Counted from the first letter of the stretch, positions 25,661 through 35,821 are shown. The stretch: DNA of 52,284 nt from Gammaproteobacteria bacterium (GCA_021773295.1 JAJFKI010000064.1:1-52284), one strand, 5' to 3'. The notes: generated by a model from the letters alone, not told the origin. Program-made: numbers and translations.

Positions 25661-25917
25661 TTTTTACGTGCATCCTTGATAGCATTTTCCAAACCATCTT
25701 TCGTTAAACCTGATGCCTTAGCTGATTTTCTAGCTTGTTTTACTAGATCCCGGTATGCATCCATATCGGGAGGAGCTATCGTTTTCAAAATAACAACATC
25801 CTTCTCAGCCAAAACAAGAAACTGATCTCCGGCGTGTAATCCCATATCATTTCTTATGTCCTCGGGTATAACGATTTGTCCCTTGGAAGATAATTTTGTC
25901 GTACCTAATTTATTCAT
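25657..25917 (-). CDS. AbrB/MazE-type antitoxin
   Basis: 86 residues with the swapped-hairpin DNA-binding motif LSSKGQIVIPEDIRNDMGLHAGDQ at the N-terminus (residues about 8-31) and a Lys/Ala-rich tail that would wrap the PIN toxin. First gene of the pair. A perfect 14-bp palindrome (25933-25946) lies 15 bp upstream and is the likely autoregulatory site. Confidence 0.9.
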   Translation of the reverse strand: MNKLGTTKLSSKGQIVIPEDIRNDMGLHAGDQFLVLAEKDVVILKTIAPPDMDAYRDLVKQARKSAKASGLTKDGLENAIKDARKK

Positions 25918-25932
25918 AATTCCACCTATCTG

Positions 25933-25951
25933 TCTTACTGGTAAGATTATA
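25933..25951 (-). promoter_or_regulatory. Promoter and operator of the AbrB/PIN pair
   Basis: TCTTACTGGTAAGA (25933-25946) is a perfect palindrome directly after a minus-strand TATAAT (25946-25951), so the bound antitoxin would cover the start of transcription. Confidence 0.55.
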
Positions 25952-26103
25952 GTTGATCGATATAGATTTATCTATTGCTAATTTTTCTAAACAACAAACA
26001 GCTATAATTACATCACTCTAGAAAAAATGCGGGTATTTACCCATCGTGTCCTCGTGAATCAAATCGTCTTAATTCTGCATTTTCATCTGAAGTGGGATAC
26101 TTC

Positions 26104-26131
26104 TTGATTTCTAAAAGATAAGGTGTAGAAT
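26104..26131 (+). promoter_or_regulatory. Candidate promoter of aroQ-accB-accC-prmA
   Basis: TTGATT (26104-26109), 16-bp spacer, TAGAAT (26126-26131), about 90 bp before aroQ. The rest of the roughly 300 bp between 25918 and 26219 holds no ORF and a weakly repeat-like TTTACCCATCG. Confidence 0.4.
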
Positions 26132-26219
26132 CTGTTGCAAACTGACGTAAACTTGTTGCTATTTGTAGCTAACTACCAATTTTTGGATACCGACTTAACA
26201 ACTGGAACAAAATGAAACA

Positions 26220-26669
26220 ATGTCTCATTTGCTTGTGCTACATGGCCCGAATTTAAACTTGCTGGGTTCTCGTGAACCAGATGTCTATGGCGTAGAGACG
26301 CTAAAGGATATAAATGAATCTTTAAAAAAGCAAGCCGAAAATCTTGGTCATCAATTAACAACACTGCAAAGCAATGCTGAGCATGAGTTAGTGGATAAAA
26401 TCCAAGCGGCCCCGCAGGCGGGGGTAGACTTTATCATTATCAACCCTGCGGCTCTGACGCATACGAGCATCGCCATTCGTGACGCATTTTCTGCCGTCAA
26501 TATCCCATTCATTGAAATACATATTTCCAATGTGTTTCAACGTGAATCGTTTCGCCACCACTCTTTTCTGTCTGATATTGCCCAAAGCGTGATTTGTGGG
26601 TGCGGAACCTATGGTTACCAATTAGCATTGCTTGGGGCCAACAACCATTTAACGAACCTTTCTTCATAG
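26220..26669 (+). CDS. aroQ: Type II 3-dehydroquinate dehydratase
   Basis: 149 residues, full length. Converts 3-dehydroquinate to 3-dehydroshikimate in the shikimate pathway as a dodecamer. Conserved [13 protein letters not shown] with the Arg of the active-site lid, the Tyr in VYG, the substrate-binding [15 protein letters not shown] and [17 protein letters not shown] with the catalytic His. Ribosome site is weak. First gene of the aroQ-accB-accC group, the order common in gammaproteobacteria. Confidence 0.95.
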   Translation: MSHLLVLHGPNLNLLGSREPDVYGVETLKDINESLKKQAENLGHQLTTLQSNAEHELVDKIQAAPQAGVDFIIINPAALTHTSIAIRDAFSAVNIPFIEIHISNVFQRESFRHHSFLSDIAQSVICGCGTYGYQLALLGANNHLTNLSS

Positions 26670-26685
26670 GAGCAACGAAACCACC

Positions 26686-27168
26686 ATGGATATTAGAAAA
26701 ATCCGTAAGCTAATAGAACTCATCGATGAAACTGGCGTCGCTGAAATCGAAATCAAAGAAGGCGAAGAGTCAGTGCGCATCAACCGTTTCGGTGGCCAAG
26801 CCACTAACGCTATCCCCATGCAACCTATTTACCAACAAATGCCTATGCCAACTGCAGCGCCTGCTGCCGCCAGTGGTCAAGCGACACCCTCAGTGGCCGA
26901 AAACCAAGTTGCCCAAGAAGAGGAAGGCTTAAAAGGACATGTCATTAAAGCACCCATGGTAGGTACTATGTACACCTCGCCTCAGCCAGGCACCGATCCT
27001 TTTGTCCTTGTCGGTCAAAAAGTTGAAGTGGGTGATATTCTCTGCATCGTTGAAGCCATGAAAATGTTTAATCATATTGAAGCGGATAAAGCCGGCACGG
27101 TTTCAGCTAAATTAGTAGATAACGGTCAGCCGGTAGAATACGGCCAACCTTTATTTGTCATAGAATAA
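26686..27168 (+). CDS. accB: Biotin carboxyl carrier protein of acetyl-CoA carboxylase
   Basis: 160 residues. N-terminal [22 protein letters not shown], a Pro/Ala-rich linker (about 45-75) and a C-terminal biotinyl domain with the biotinylated Lys in EAMKMFN (about 126). Carries carboxybiotin between AccC and AccAD for malonyl-CoA synthesis. SD GGAGCAACG; 17 bp after aroQ and 20 bp before accC. Confidence 0.96.
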   Translation: MDIRKIRKLIELIDETGVAEIEIKEGEESVRINRFGGQATNAIPMQPIYQQMPMPTAAPAAASGQATPSVAENQVAQEEEGLKGHVIKAPMVGTMYTSPQPGTDPFVLVGQKVEVGDILCIVEAMKMFNHIEADKAGTVSAKLVDNGQPVEYGQPLFVIE

Positions 27169-27187
27169 TAACAAATAGGTACCCTCA

Positions 27188-28531
27188 ATGTTGGAAAAAA
27201 TTGTCATCGCGAATCGAGGTGAAATTGCACTTCGTATATTAAGAGCCTGTAAGGAACTTGACATCAAAACCGTTGCTGTTTATTCCGAAGCAGATAAAGA
27301 TTCATTGCATGTGTTATTGGCTGATGAGTCTGTATGTATCGGGCCAGCACCTGCCACCGAGAGTTATCTCAATGTTCCCGCTATTATCAGTGCTGCAGAA
27401 ATAACGGATGCCGTTGCTATCCATCCCGGTTATGGCTTTCTAGCCGAGAATGCCGATTTTGCCGAACGTGTTGAAAACAGTGGTTTTACCTTTATTGGCC
27501 CCACGGCACAAACAATTCGTATCATGGGAGATAAAGTCTCTGCCATCAGCGCAATGAAGGCCTCCGGTGTACCTTGTGTACCGGGTTCTGATGGACCCCT
27601 GTCAGATAATGATGAAGAAAACTTGGCAACCGCCAAACGCATCGGTTATCCCATTATTATTAAAGCCTCCGGTGGCGGTGGCGGTAAAGGTATGCGCGTT
27701 GTTCACGGTGAAGCAAATTTACTAAATAACATTAGCTTGGCGCGCACTGAAGCAGCCACTAACTTTGGTAATGACACCATTTACATGGAAAAATTCTTAG
27801 AAAACCCTCGCCACATAGAAGTTCAAGTCTTAGGTGATGGCAAAGGGGAAGCGATTCATTTATGTGAACGAGATTGCTCCATGCAACGTCGTCATCAAAA
27901 AGTGATTGAGGAAGCACCTGCTCCCGGTATCACTGAAGAAGAGCGCCAAAAAATTGGTGAAGCTTGTGTGAATGCCTGTCGTGAAATCCAATATCGCGGC
28001 GCGGGTACTTTTGAATTTTTATATCAAGATCGTCATTTTTATTTTATTGAAATGAATACACGTATTCAGGTTGAACATCCCGTGACTGAGCTTATTACCG
28101 GTGTGGATTTGATTCGTGAACAAATCAGAATTGCCTCTGGCTTACCCATGTCCTATCAACAGCAAGACATCACCATCAATGGCCATGCTATTGAGTGCCG
28201 TATTAACGCTGAAGATCCACGCTCTTTTATTCCATCACCAGGAACTATTAGCGTGTTTCATGCACCTGGTGGCCCTGGAATTCGCGTGGATACGCATATT
28301 TATAGCAGTTATAAAGTGCCACCATTCTATGATTCAATGATCGGAAAATTGATTGCTTATGGCAGCTCGAGAGAAAGCGCCTTAAAACGCATGACGAATG
28401 CGTTGGATGAGATATTAGTTGAAGGCATTAAAACCAATATCGACTTACACAAAATCATTATCAGAGATAAAAATTTTAATGTCGGCGGCACTAATATTCA
28501 TTATTTAGAATCGCACTTGTTGTCAGACTAG
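27188..28531 (+). CDS. accC: Biotin carboxylase subunit of acetyl-CoA carboxylase
   Basis: 447 residues, full length. ATP-grasp enzyme that carboxylates biotin on AccB with bicarbonate and ATP. Visible: [18 protein letters not shown], the Gly-rich loop [44 protein letters not shown] with catalytic residues, and the NAEDP motif. Stop is separated from prmA by one base. Confidence 0.97.
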   Translation: MLEKIVIANRGEIALRILRACKELDIKTVAVYSEADKDSLHVLLADESVCIGPAPATESYLNVPAIISAAEITDAVAIHPGYGFLAENADFAERVENSGFTFIGPTAQTIRIMGDKVSAISAMKASGVPCVPGSDGPLSDNDEENLATAKRIGYPIIIKASGGGGGKGMRVVHGEANLLNNISLARTEAATNFGNDTIYMEKFLENPRHIEVQVLGDGKGEAIHLCERDCSMQRRHQKVIEEAPAPGITEEERQKIGEACVNACREIQYRGAGTFEFLYQDRHFYFIEMNTRIQVEHPVTELITGVDLIREQIRIASGLPMSYQQQDITINGHAIECRINAEDPRSFIPSPGTISVFHAPGGPGIRVDTHIYSSYKVPPFYDSMIGKLIAYGSSRESALKRMTNALDEILVEGIKTNIDLHKIIIRDKNFNVGGTNIHYLESHLLSD

Positions 28532-28532
28532 T

Positions 28533-29414
28533 ATGACAATGCAACAATTAATTTTATTGGCATCAGACACACAAGCGGAACAAATAAGTGATCACTTGTC
28601 TGATTTGGGCGCCGTAGCTGTAACCTTTGCAGACGCCGGTGATAACCCAATATTTGAGCCGGAACTCAATACCATGCCCTTATGGGAACAAACCTATATC
28701 ACTGCTCTATTCATGCCTGAGGTTGAGCTCGCAACGATACTCATCGCGCTGCAATTACTTCTTGGTACAGACGCATTGCCGGAGTATCGGATTGAAACCG
28801 TGCCTCAGAAGGACTGGGAGCGCGTTTGCATGGATGAATTCAAGCCGATGCAATATGGACAGCGTTTATGGATATGCCCTTCATGGACCAAAATACCCGA
28901 TCCTGCAGCAGTTAATATCATTTTAGATCCTGGTTTAGCGTTTGGGACGGGCAGTCACCAAACGACCTCACTATGCTTAACGTGGCTGGCAAAATCTGTT
29001 TTAAAAAATAAAAGGGTGATTGATTATGGTTGTGGCTCTGGCATCCTAGCCATAGCTGCTGCTAAGCTTGGCGCTAAAGCACTATGGGCTGTGGATATTC
29101 ATCCGCAAGCCTTAGAAGCCAGTTTTGATAATGCCACGAAAAACAATGTGGCTGACACTATCAACATCATGCATCCACGTGATTTACCTCCCATAAGCTG
29201 TGATGTATTACTCGCGAATATCTTAGCAGGGCCTTTGCTAGAATTAGCCTCTAGTTTTGCTGAATGCGTCGTCAAGGGAGGTGATTTAGTCTTATCAGGG
29301 ATTTTAGAAGAACAAGTCCCTGACATTATCGCCGCCTATGAGTCATGGTTCTCATTCAAGGTGACACAGCGGCTTGACGAGTGGTGCTTACTGCATGCCA
29401 CCAAAAAATTATAG
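28533..29414 (+). CDS. prmA: Ribosomal protein L11 methyltransferase
   Basis: 293 residues. Trimethylates L11 using SAM. N-terminal substrate-binding domain, then GLAFGTGSHQTTSLCL, the SAM motif DYGCGSGILAIAAAKLGA and LANILAGPL (compare N-I-L-x-x-P). Translationally linked to accC (start one base after the stop). Its stop overlaps that of the convergent EAL gene by 6 bp. dusB, which often follows prmA before fis, is absent here. Confidence 0.95.
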   Translation: MTMQQLILLASDTQAEQISDHLSDLGAVAVTFADAGDNPIFEPELNTMPLWEQTYITALFMPEVELATILIALQLLLGTDALPEYRIETVPQKDWERVCMDEFKPMQYGQRLWICPSWTKIPDPAAVNIILDPGLAFGTGSHQTTSLCLTWLAKSVLKNKRVIDYGCGSGILAIAAAKLGAKALWAVDIHPQALEASFDNATKNNVADTINIMHPRDLPPISCDVLLANILAGPLLELASSFAECVVKGGDLVLSGILEEQVPDIIAAYESWFSFKVTQRLDEWCLLHATKKL

Positions 29415-31001
29415 ATGTAATTGACTCACAGGCACAGGACGCCCAAAATAAAAACCTTGAGCGAATTGTACGCCACGTTCTCGTAAATAGTCTGCTTGCT
29501 CTGAGGTTTCCACGCCTTCAGCAATAACTTTCAATCCTAATTGCACAGCCATATCAATAATCGTATCCACTAACTCCGCCGATACTACTTTAATCCCAAT
29601 CAAATCTACGAAAGTTTTATCAATTTTCAAATAAGTTAAGGGGAAATTACGAATATAACTTAGGCTTGAATACCCTGTGCCAAAATCATCAATCGCCACG
29701 GCAATGCCACGTTGTTGCAACGCTTCTAAATTACCGTGAATATGGTTAGTTTCATCATTGACTAAGCCACGCTCGACGACTTCAATCACTAATTGTTGTG
29801 CCTTAATCTCGCTCTCAGCGATAATGTGGTCAATCAACTTAATAAAGTGATTACTTTGAATATGGCCTGGCGCTACGTTAATAGCGATGTGGAAATTTGA
29901 ATCGCGCTCTATAATCAGCCGCAATTCTTTGATGGCCGTTTTAATAACCCACTCAGTAATTATTTCGATAACTTCAGACTGTTCTGCAATCTGAATGAAT
30001 GAGTTTGGCAGCAATAAGCCATAATCTGGATGCTGCCAGCGCAACAGCACTTCAACGCCAATAATCGTATTTTCCCGCGTTAAATCGATCACTGGCTGAT
30101 AATATAATATAAATTCATTATTCTTCACCGCACGCTGCATTTCATTAATGAGCGACAAACGCCTGCGGGTCAGCAAAATAACGATGTATATCAGCAATAA
30201 TGAAATAATAATGCCAGCACTTCCCAAAACCCAAGCATTACGCTTCCAATTTGCCAATAACCAACTATCCGCTACGGCTACAACAACTAACGTATCTGGC
30301 AAACCTTTAATGGGCACCGCGAGTGCATAACGCACGATGTCATCCTCAAAGTTCGCTTTTAAGCGGATATATTCTTTATTCGAGTCATCCCAATCAATAA
30401 TTTTTTTCACTTTAGAAAATTTACCTTTTTGCGCATAGGCATGGCCGTCTTGATAACGCACGATGGCCGCAAAACCATTTTGCCCAAAATCACCGATTAA
30501 GCCACTACTGAGAATTTTGGGGCTCACCATCGCTTCTACCAGATAACCATCTTTTCTGACCCGTGATAATATGACTGATTTACGCTGTAATAGAGACCCA
30601 TTCACAGGGCCGGTTAAATAAAAGCGGCCAGGAATACCTCGAGGCTTAGAAACATGACGAGGCGGCTCTACTTTGCCCCAGCTGGAGCAAACTAACTTGC
30701 CTTGCGGTGTAATAATGTTTGCTGCCGTCATATATGGCAAATCAAAGACAAAGTCTCTTAGCTGGGCGATATTGTCTTTGGAGCAAGTTTTTGTAATGCT
30801 ATCAACTTCGTTAAAGCCTTGTTTGATTTGAGACATAGAAAATAACGTAGAGTTAACGATCCCTGAAACTATTATTTGTAAATTTTCTTCGGCTTGGCGC
30901 AAGGTTTCTTTATAACTGTACCAAATTGACAGGCTGATAGGCCCGATGCCGACGATGATTGCGATGATAATCGCAATTGATTGAATAACTTTCCTTGGCA
31001 T
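29409..31001 (-). CDS. CSS-motif EAL cyclic-di-GMP phosphodiesterase, inner membrane
   Basis: 530 residues. TM1 about 8-28, a periplasmic CSS domain with the redox-type CSS motif LVCSSWG (about 104), TM2 about 258-280, then a C-terminal EAL domain. EAL motifs: YYQPVIDL, GVEVLLRW (EVL for EAL, the catalytic Glu kept), the Asn in INVAPGH, the DDFGTGYSSL pair and IAEGVET, so it is probably active. PdeC-type enzymes sense periplasmic thiol redox state through DsbA/DsbB. Inserted between prmA and fis against the direction of the core genes. Confidence 0.92.
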   Translation of the reverse strand: MPRKVIQSIAIIIAIIVGIGPISLSIWYSYKETLRQAEENLQIIVSGIVNSTLFSMSQIKQGFNEVDSITKTCSKDNIAQLRDFVFDLPYMTAANIITPQGKLVCSSWGKVEPPRHVSKPRGIPGRFYLTGPVNGSLLQRKSVILSRVRKDGYLVEAMVSPKILSSGLIGDFGQNGFAAIVRYQDGHAYAQKGKFSKVKKIIDWDDSNKEYIRLKANFEDDIVRYALAVPIKGLPDTLVVVAVADSWLLANWKRNAWVLGSAGIIISLLLIYIVILLTRRRLSLINEMQRAVKNNEFILYYQPVIDLTRENTIIGVEVLLRWQHPDYGLLLPNSFIQIAEQSEVIEIITEWVIKTAIKELRLIIERDSNFHIAINVAPGHIQSNHFIKLIDHIIAESEIKAQQLVIEVVERGLVNDETNHIHGNLEALQQRGIAVAIDDFGTGYSSLSYIRNFPLTYLKIDKTFVDLIGIKVVSAELVDTIIDMAVQLGLKVIAEGVETSEQADYLRERGVQFAQGFYFGRPVPVSQLHL

Positions 31002-31187
31002 ATAAATTTCACTACTCTAGTTTTTCCTCAGTACAATTTAGCAAGATTACTCATGCAAATACACCCAGATACTCACAATCCACCTAAAAACACTCTCAAA
31101 ATCCTTCAAAATTGAAAAAATTGAGGGAAATTCCATTTTTTCCCCGATTTTACTTGCAAAAAATATTAAAATTTTTACAATACGCAC

Positions 31188-31215
31188 TTGTATACATCGT
31201 GACCGATGTTATAAT
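31188..31215 (+). promoter_or_regulatory. Promoter of the fis-upstream RNA
   Basis: TTGTAT (31188-31193), 16-bp spacer, TATAAT (31210-31215). Predicted start about 31222, in GCTGCTCGAG. It is the only strong promoter seen between the EAL gene and fis. Confidence 0.65.
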
Positions 31216-31221
31216 GGCAGC

Positions 31222-31547
31222 TGCTCGAGATTAGGGCTCTACTGAGAGACTAATCCGAAACAGGCTTCTAGCCCCGAGGTTATCGTAGATAACGCGGTAT
31301 GCTGGGGAACTGTTAGCAGTGATACTCGATAGCTAATTACTTGAGAGTAAACAATTAGGGATATCATGCGGAGTGACAGGGAGTTTACAGTAACCCCAAT
31401 CTAACACTTTAGTTAGCGTTCCAAATGTGTGAACGAGCATGAATCCATCGGCTAATGAATGGAAGGTTCCATTAATTAGTTAATTGATTTTTGTGTATTA
31501 ACCTGGTCCGTTATTATGAGTATAGCAAACCATAATAACGATTTTTT
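31222..31547 (+). ncRNA. Structured ~325-nt RNA / fis leader ending in an intrinsic terminator
   Basis: No useful ORF. Many paired segments can be traced by eye. A closing helix AGCT...CGAG with CTCG...AGCT (31219-31229 with 31325-31334) encloses hairpin GATTAG...CTAATC (31228-31254) and a long arm with AACAG/CTGTT, GCCCC/GGGG and GTTATC-GTA-GATAAC. Downstream follow CTAATTACT...AGTAAACAATTAG, GGG...CCC, CTAAC...GTTAG, GTTC...GAAC and a perfect 10-bp terminator stem. It does not match tmRNA, RNase P, 6S or SRP RNA as I know them. It could be an independent sRNA or a leader whose terminator controls entry into fis, 25 bp further on. Confidence 0.6.
31509..31547 (+). terminator. Intrinsic terminator between the structured RNA and fis
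   Basis: CGTTATTATG (31509-31518), 12-nt loop, CATAATAACG (31531-31540), then A and six T. The stem is perfect but AU-rich, so termination may be partial. fis begins at 31573 with no promoter visible in between. Confidence 0.75.
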
Positions 31548-31572
31548 AAAATAGCGAGAGGGCGGAAACAGC

Positions 31573-31863
31573 ATGAGTAACGTTGCAGAAATGATTGAAA
31601 GACCAATTGAAACAACTGTAGTACATGGCCAAACAGAGCAGCCACTGCGTGATGCAGTAAGGCATGCTTTAGATAATTATTTTGCTCAATTAGGTGGTGA
31701 AAAACCTACTGAGCTCTATGATATGGTTTTAGAGCAAATTGAATTACCATTACTTCAAAAAATTATGGAGTACACTGGTGGTAACCAATCACGCGCTGCT
31801 AAAATCCTTGGATTGAGCCGTGGTACTTTACGTAAGAAACTAAAAATTTACGACTTACTGTAA
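31573..31863 (+). CDS. fis: DNA-binding protein Fis
   Basis: 96 residues, close to the 98 of E. coli. PLRDAVRHALDNYFAQLGGEKPTELYDMVLEQIELPLL, then the helix-turn-helix TGGNQSRAAKILGLSRGTLRKKL at the C-terminus. A nucleoid protein and global regulator of growth-phase genes, rRNA promoters and recombination; in Legionella and Coxiella relatives Fis also controls virulence genes. It sits after the structured RNA with the terminator, which suggests control by attenuation. SD GAGGG. Confidence 0.97.
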   Translation: MSNVAEMIERPIETTVVHGQTEQPLRDAVRHALDNYFAQLGGEKPTELYDMVLEQIELPLLQKIMEYTGGNQSRAAKILGLSRGTLRKKLKIYDLL

Positions 31864-31884
31864 ACACGAATCTTACGACTCGAC

Positions 31885-31912
31885 GATCTGGCTATGATCT
31901 CATAGCCAGATC
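31885..31912 (+). promoter_or_regulatory. Perfect hairpin 22 bp after fis
   Basis: GATCTGGCTATGA (31885-31897) and its exact complement (31900-31912) separated by two bases. There is no T-run after it, so it is either a weak terminator/3' stabiliser of fis mRNA or a protein site. Confidence 0.55.
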
Positions 31913-32024
31913 AGACACGAGTTCAGCCTCCCTTATCTAAAATTCATTTATTAAAATAATCTTAAGAACATATACCCATTACAGATGAGGTGATCCGTGC
32001 AAAGCCATACACCCTCCGCTAGCC

Positions 32025-32052
32025 TTGCAAAAACTACCGATCTCTTTATACT
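32025..32052 (+). promoter_or_regulatory. Promoter of purH-purD(-tssL-tssM)
   Basis: TTGCAA (32025-32030), 16-bp spacer, TATACT (32047-32052), 34 bp before purH. No PurR-type palindrome was recognised. Confidence 0.55.
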
Positions 32053-32086
32053 TCACCGTTTCCCTGTGAGGACTTAGAGGTATGAT

Positions 32087-33661
32087 ATGACCAGCATTTC
32101 TATCAAACGCGCATTAATCAGCGTATCAGATAAAACCAACATTGAAACATTAGCCAAGGCCCTGGCAGATTTAAACATTGAAATCCTTTCAACAGGGGGC
32201 ACCGCCAAACAGTTAGCAAGCCAAGGTATCCCAATTACTGAAGTCTCAGAATACACAGGCTTCCCAGAAATGATGAATGGTCGTGTGAAAACCTTACACC
32301 CTAAAATTCATGCTGGCATATTAGCCAGGCGTCATCAAGATTTAGAGGCATTAAAGCAACAAGACATTGGCACGATCGATTTAGTGGTCGTGAATCTATA
32401 TCCATTTGCCAGCACCATCGCTAACCCTAAATGCACGCTAGATGATGCCATTGAAAATATTGACATCGGTGGTCCTACCATGATTAGAGCCGCTGCTAAA
32501 AACCACCAAGACGTTTGCGTGATTACCGACTCGCAAGATTATGCGTCTTTGGCAAAAATGCTTAGCTCTCAACAGGGCCAAGTATCTCGCGATTATTGCT
32601 TTGCCATGGCGAAAAAAGCGTTTGCCCATACAGCGCAATACGATGGCATGATTAGCCAATACCTCAATGAATTGCCGGTGACTAAAGAGCCTGCAGCTTT
32701 TCCAGAAACCTTATGTTTGCCGTTTACTAAGCGTGAAGATTTACGTTATGGCGAAAACCCACATCAACGCGCTGCTTATTACACAGAAGCTAATATCAAA
32801 GAGCCCTGCATTAGCACCGCACAACAACTCCAAGGTAAGCCACTTTCCTTTAACAATATCTCTGATACCAATGCAGCATTGGAATGTGTGAAAGCATTGG
32901 GCAAAACGCCCGCTTGCGTCATCGTCAAACATGCAAATCCTTGTGGAGTTGCCCATGGCGCTAATTGTCTTGAAGCTTATGACAGAGCGTTTCAAACTGA
33001 TCCAACGTCATCTTTCGGTGGGATTATTGCAATTAACCAAACATTAGAGTCTGAATTAGCACAAGCCATCATTGATAGACAATTCGTAGAAGTCGTCATC
33101 GCACCAAAAATCAGTGAAGAAGCAAAAGCTTATTTTCAGAAAAAACCGAATGTGCGCTTGCTTAGCTGCGGTTACTGGGATGGCATCAAACAAGCTGGTT
33201 TCGACTTACGTCGAGTAAAGGGCGGCTTATTAGTACAAGATTTCGATGATGCACCCATCGAAGCCTCACAGTTAAATATTGTTTCAAAACGCCAACCTAG
33301 CGAACAAGAATTACAAGATTGCTTATTCACTTGGAAAGTCGCGCAATTTGTAAAGTCCAATGCCATTGTTTATGGCAAGCAATTACAAACCATTGGCATT
33401 GGTGCTGGCCAAATGAGCCGTGTTTATAGCGCTAAAATCGCAGCAATTAAAGCACAAGATGAAAAACTTGAAGTGAAAGGCTCTGTCATGGCATCCGATG
33501 CCTTTTTCCCATTTCGTGATGGCATTGACACTGCAGCGGCTGCAGGTATAACGGCCATTATTCAACCGGGTGGCTCCATTCGTGATGAAGAAGTGATTCA
33601 AGCAGCTGATGAAGCAGCCATTGCCATGTTGTTTACTGGTACCAGGCACTTTCTCCATTAA
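32087..33661 (+). CDS. purH: Bifunctional AICAR transformylase / IMP cyclohydrolase
   Basis: 524 residues. Catalyses the last two steps of purine synthesis to IMP. N-terminal cyclohydrolase domain ([42 protein letters not shown]); C-terminal transformylase with the catalytic K-H in [24 protein letters not shown] and [12 protein letters not shown]. Full length. 21 bp before the purD start. Confidence 0.97.
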   Translation: MTSISIKRALISVSDKTNIETLAKALADLNIEILSTGGTAKQLASQGIPITEVSEYTGFPEMMNGRVKTLHPKIHAGILARRHQDLEALKQQDIGTIDLVVVNLYPFASTIANPKCTLDDAIENIDIGGPTMIRAAAKNHQDVCVITDSQDYASLAKMLSSQQGQVSRDYCFAMAKKAFAHTAQYDGMISQYLNELPVTKEPAAFPETLCLPFTKREDLRYGENPHQRAAYYTEANIKEPCISTAQQLQGKPLSFNNISDTNAALECVKALGKTPACVIVKHANPCGVAHGANCLEAYDRAFQTDPTSSFGGIIAINQTLESELAQAIIDRQFVEVVIAPKISEEAKAYFQKKPNVRLLSCGYWDGIKQAGFDLRRVKGGLLVQDFDDAPIEASQLNIVSKRQPSEQELQDCLFTWKVAQFVKSNAIVYGKQLQTIGIGAGQMSRVYSAKIAAIKAQDEKLEVKGSVMASDAFFPFRDGIDTAAAAGITAIIQPGGSIRDEEVIQAADEAAIAMLFTGTRHFLH

Positions 33662-33682
33662 TTGACGAATAGGAATGATCAA

Positions 33683-34972
33683 ATGAAGGTTTTAATCATT
33701 GGTAACGGCGGCAGAGAACATGCCATCACTTGGAAAGTGTCCCAATCTCCACAAGTAGATGCGATTTATGTAGCGCCCGGTAATGCGGGCACGGCGCTAG
33801 AAGCTAAAACACAAAACGTTGCCATTGATGTTGGTGACATTCCCATGTTGATTCAGTTTGTAAAAGACAGTGCGATTGATTTAACGATTATTGGCCCGGA
33901 AGCACCTTTAGCTGCTGGTATTGTTGATCAATTCCAACAGCAAGGCTTAGCCATCTTTGGCCCAACGCAACAAGCTGCTAGCCTTGAAAGCTCGAAAGCC
34001 TTTTGCAAAGACTTCATGCAAAAATACGATATTCCTACTGCAACATACCAAACCTTTAATGATGCTGCTAAAGCCAAAGCTTATTTACAGCAACATAACT
34101 TTCCTGTTGTGTTAAAAGCAGATGGGTTGGCTGCAGGTAAAGGTGTCATCATTGCAAAAAGCTTAGAACAAGCCAATAAAACTATCGATGATATGATGTC
34201 AAACCGCCTGTTCGGCAAAGCTGGCGATAGCGTCGTCATTGAAGAATTTTTAAAAGGTGAAGAAGCTAGTTATATCGTCATGGTCGATGGCGAAAATATT
34301 CTCCCATTTGCTTCCAGCCAAGATCATAAAGCCAGAGACAATGGCGACAAAGGTCCTAACACCGGCGGCATGGGTGCTTATTCCCCAGCCCCCGTGGTAA
34401 CACCAGAATTAGAACAAAAGATTCTAGAAACAGTCATAACACCTGTGATTAAGGGCATGAAAGCCGAAGGTCATCCTTACACGGGATTTCTCTATGCGGG
34501 TTTAATGATTAGCCCCAGTCAGGAAATCAACGTGTTAGAATTTAATTGTCGTTTGGGGGATCCTGAAACTCAACCCTTAATGATGCGCTTACAAAGTGAT
34601 TTGGTCACATTATGTCAGCAAGCCTTAGCGAGAAAACTCAAGCAAACAAACATTGAGTGGGACGCAAGAACAGCACTAGGCGTGGTGGCCAGTGCCGATG
34701 GCTACCCTTTTAGCTATCCCAAAGGTGATGTCATTAATGGTTTAGAAGAAGCTATCCCTCAAGGCAAAGTATTTTTCGCCGGTATTGAAAAACAACAAGA
34801 TCAATACGTAACAAGTGGTGGTAGAGTGCTTTGTACCTGCGTTTTGGCCGAAAACGCAGCAAAAGCACAAAAAAATGTTTACCAAGCATTGAACAAAGTC
34901 CATTTCAATGGTATTTATTATCGGACAGATATAGGACATCGGGCGATTGAAAGGGAAACGGTAAGGGGATAA
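33683..34972 (+). CDS. purD: Phosphoribosylamine-glycine ligase
   Basis: 429 residues from the ATG at 33683, which follows AGGA; a TTG at 33662 is rejected. ATP-grasp enzyme making GAR. KVLIIGNGGREHAITWK, IGPEAPLAAGIVD, LKADGLAAGKGVIIA, the GPNTGGMGAYSP loop and EFNCRLGDPETQ are all present. tssL starts three bases after its stop, with its ribosome site (AAGGGG) inside the last codons of purD. Confidence 0.97.
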   Translation: MKVLIIGNGGREHAITWKVSQSPQVDAIYVAPGNAGTALEAKTQNVAIDVGDIPMLIQFVKDSAIDLTIIGPEAPLAAGIVDQFQQQGLAIFGPTQQAASLESSKAFCKDFMQKYDIPTATYQTFNDAAKAKAYLQQHNFPVVLKADGLAAGKGVIIAKSLEQANKTIDDMMSNRLFGKAGDSVVIEEFLKGEEASYIVMVDGENILPFASSQDHKARDNGDKGPNTGGMGAYSPAPVVTPELEQKILETVITPVIKGMKAEGHPYTGFLYAGLMISPSQEINVLEFNCRLGDPETQPLMMRLQSDLVTLCQQALARKLKQTNIEWDARTALGVVASADGYPFSYPKGDVINGLEEAIPQGKVFFAGIEKQQDQYVTSGGRVLCTCVLAENAAKAQKNVYQALNKVHFNGIYYRTDIGHRAIERETVRG

Positions 34973-34975
34973 TCC

Positions 34976-35821
34976 ATGCAAAAGGAAAGCTTAATTAAGT
35001 CTTCCGTCAAAGGTGAGCTGACTAAGGCTTCCATCAATGATCCAATCTCTCCAACTCGCGCCAAAGAACCTTTGCCAACAATTCAAACCTATATCAAATC
35101 CAAAACCTTTATTGCCAACTCTGGCATTAACCCCTTGGTGGCCGCTGCCTCGGCACTGTTTTCATTAGTTTATAAATTGCGCAAGTTAAACACTTGCCCC
35201 GATATTGTTAAAACAAAAGCCGCCTTAGTTCACGAAATCAAAGCCTTCGAATGTGCCGCGCAAACGAGAAGTTACCGCTCTAATGAGATTTTAATTGCCC
35301 GTTATATTATTTGCGCTACACTGGATGAAATCATTCATAGCACCGGGTGGGGAAAAGCGCATGACTGGCACGGGCAGTACAGTTTATTGCACACCTTTCA
35401 AGGTGAATCTTGGGGCGGAGAGCGCTTCTTTTTGATCTTAGAAAAGTTACGCGAAAACACGGATTTACACGTAGACTTATTAGAATTTGCTTATGTGTGT
35501 TTAAGCCTTGGATTTCAAGGACGCTATCGTCATTTGAATCAAGGTAAAGAAGATTTAGATCAAGTCATGGATGAGCTATTTCATGACATTCGTGATCAAA
35601 GAGAAACGCAGTACACTAAGCACAATAATCCGAATAAAAAATTTAGAAACTTACCTAAAATAATGGGGAAACCCGTGCCCTTATGGTTGATTACTGCATT
35701 AACCATTGCTTTGCTCGGCACAACTTACCTCGGTTTTAACACTGTTTTAAAATTAAATGCGACTCCTATTTATAAAGATTTAACCACTATAACGAAGCAG
35801 CACAATGTCTTTAATCATTAA
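34976..35821 (+). CDS. tssL: Type VI secretion membrane protein TssL (DotU/IcmH family)
   Basis: 281 residues. NPLVAAASALFSLVYKLR, the Cys/Ala helix LVHEIKAFECAAQ, ARYIICATLDEIIHSTGWG and LEFAYVCLSLGFQGRYR are the DotU signature; one C-terminal membrane helix (VPLWLITALTIALLGTTYLG, about 229-248) anchors it in the inner membrane with a very short periplasmic tail. Cytoplasmic part links the membrane complex to the baseplate. No peptidoglycan-binding extension. Adjacent to purD, overlapping tssM by 17 bp. Confidence 0.92.
   Translation: MQKESLIKSSVKGELTKASINDPISPTRAKEPLPTIQTYIKSKTFIANSGINPLVAAASALFSLVYKLRKLNTCPDIVKTKAALVHEIKAFECAAQTRSYRSNEILIARYIICATLDEIIHSTGWGKAHDWHGQYSLLHTFQGESWGGERFFLILEKLRENTDLHVDLLEFAYVCLSLGFQGRYRHLNQGKEDLDQVMDELFHDIRDQRETQYTKHNNPNKKFRNLPKIMGKPVPLWLITALTIALLGTTYLGFNTVLKLNATPIYKDLTTITKQHNVFNH

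Noticed and set aside
26030..26090. Another copy of the hairpin repeat before aroQ
   Set aside because: TTTACCCATCG and CTGCATTTTC are suggestive, but spacing and order do not fit the arms; similarity is too weak.
31222..31547. tmRNA, RNase P RNA, 6S RNA
   Set aside because: The conserved tmRNA ends and tag, the RNase P core motif GAGGAAAGTC and the 6S closing stem/bubble were looked for and not found.
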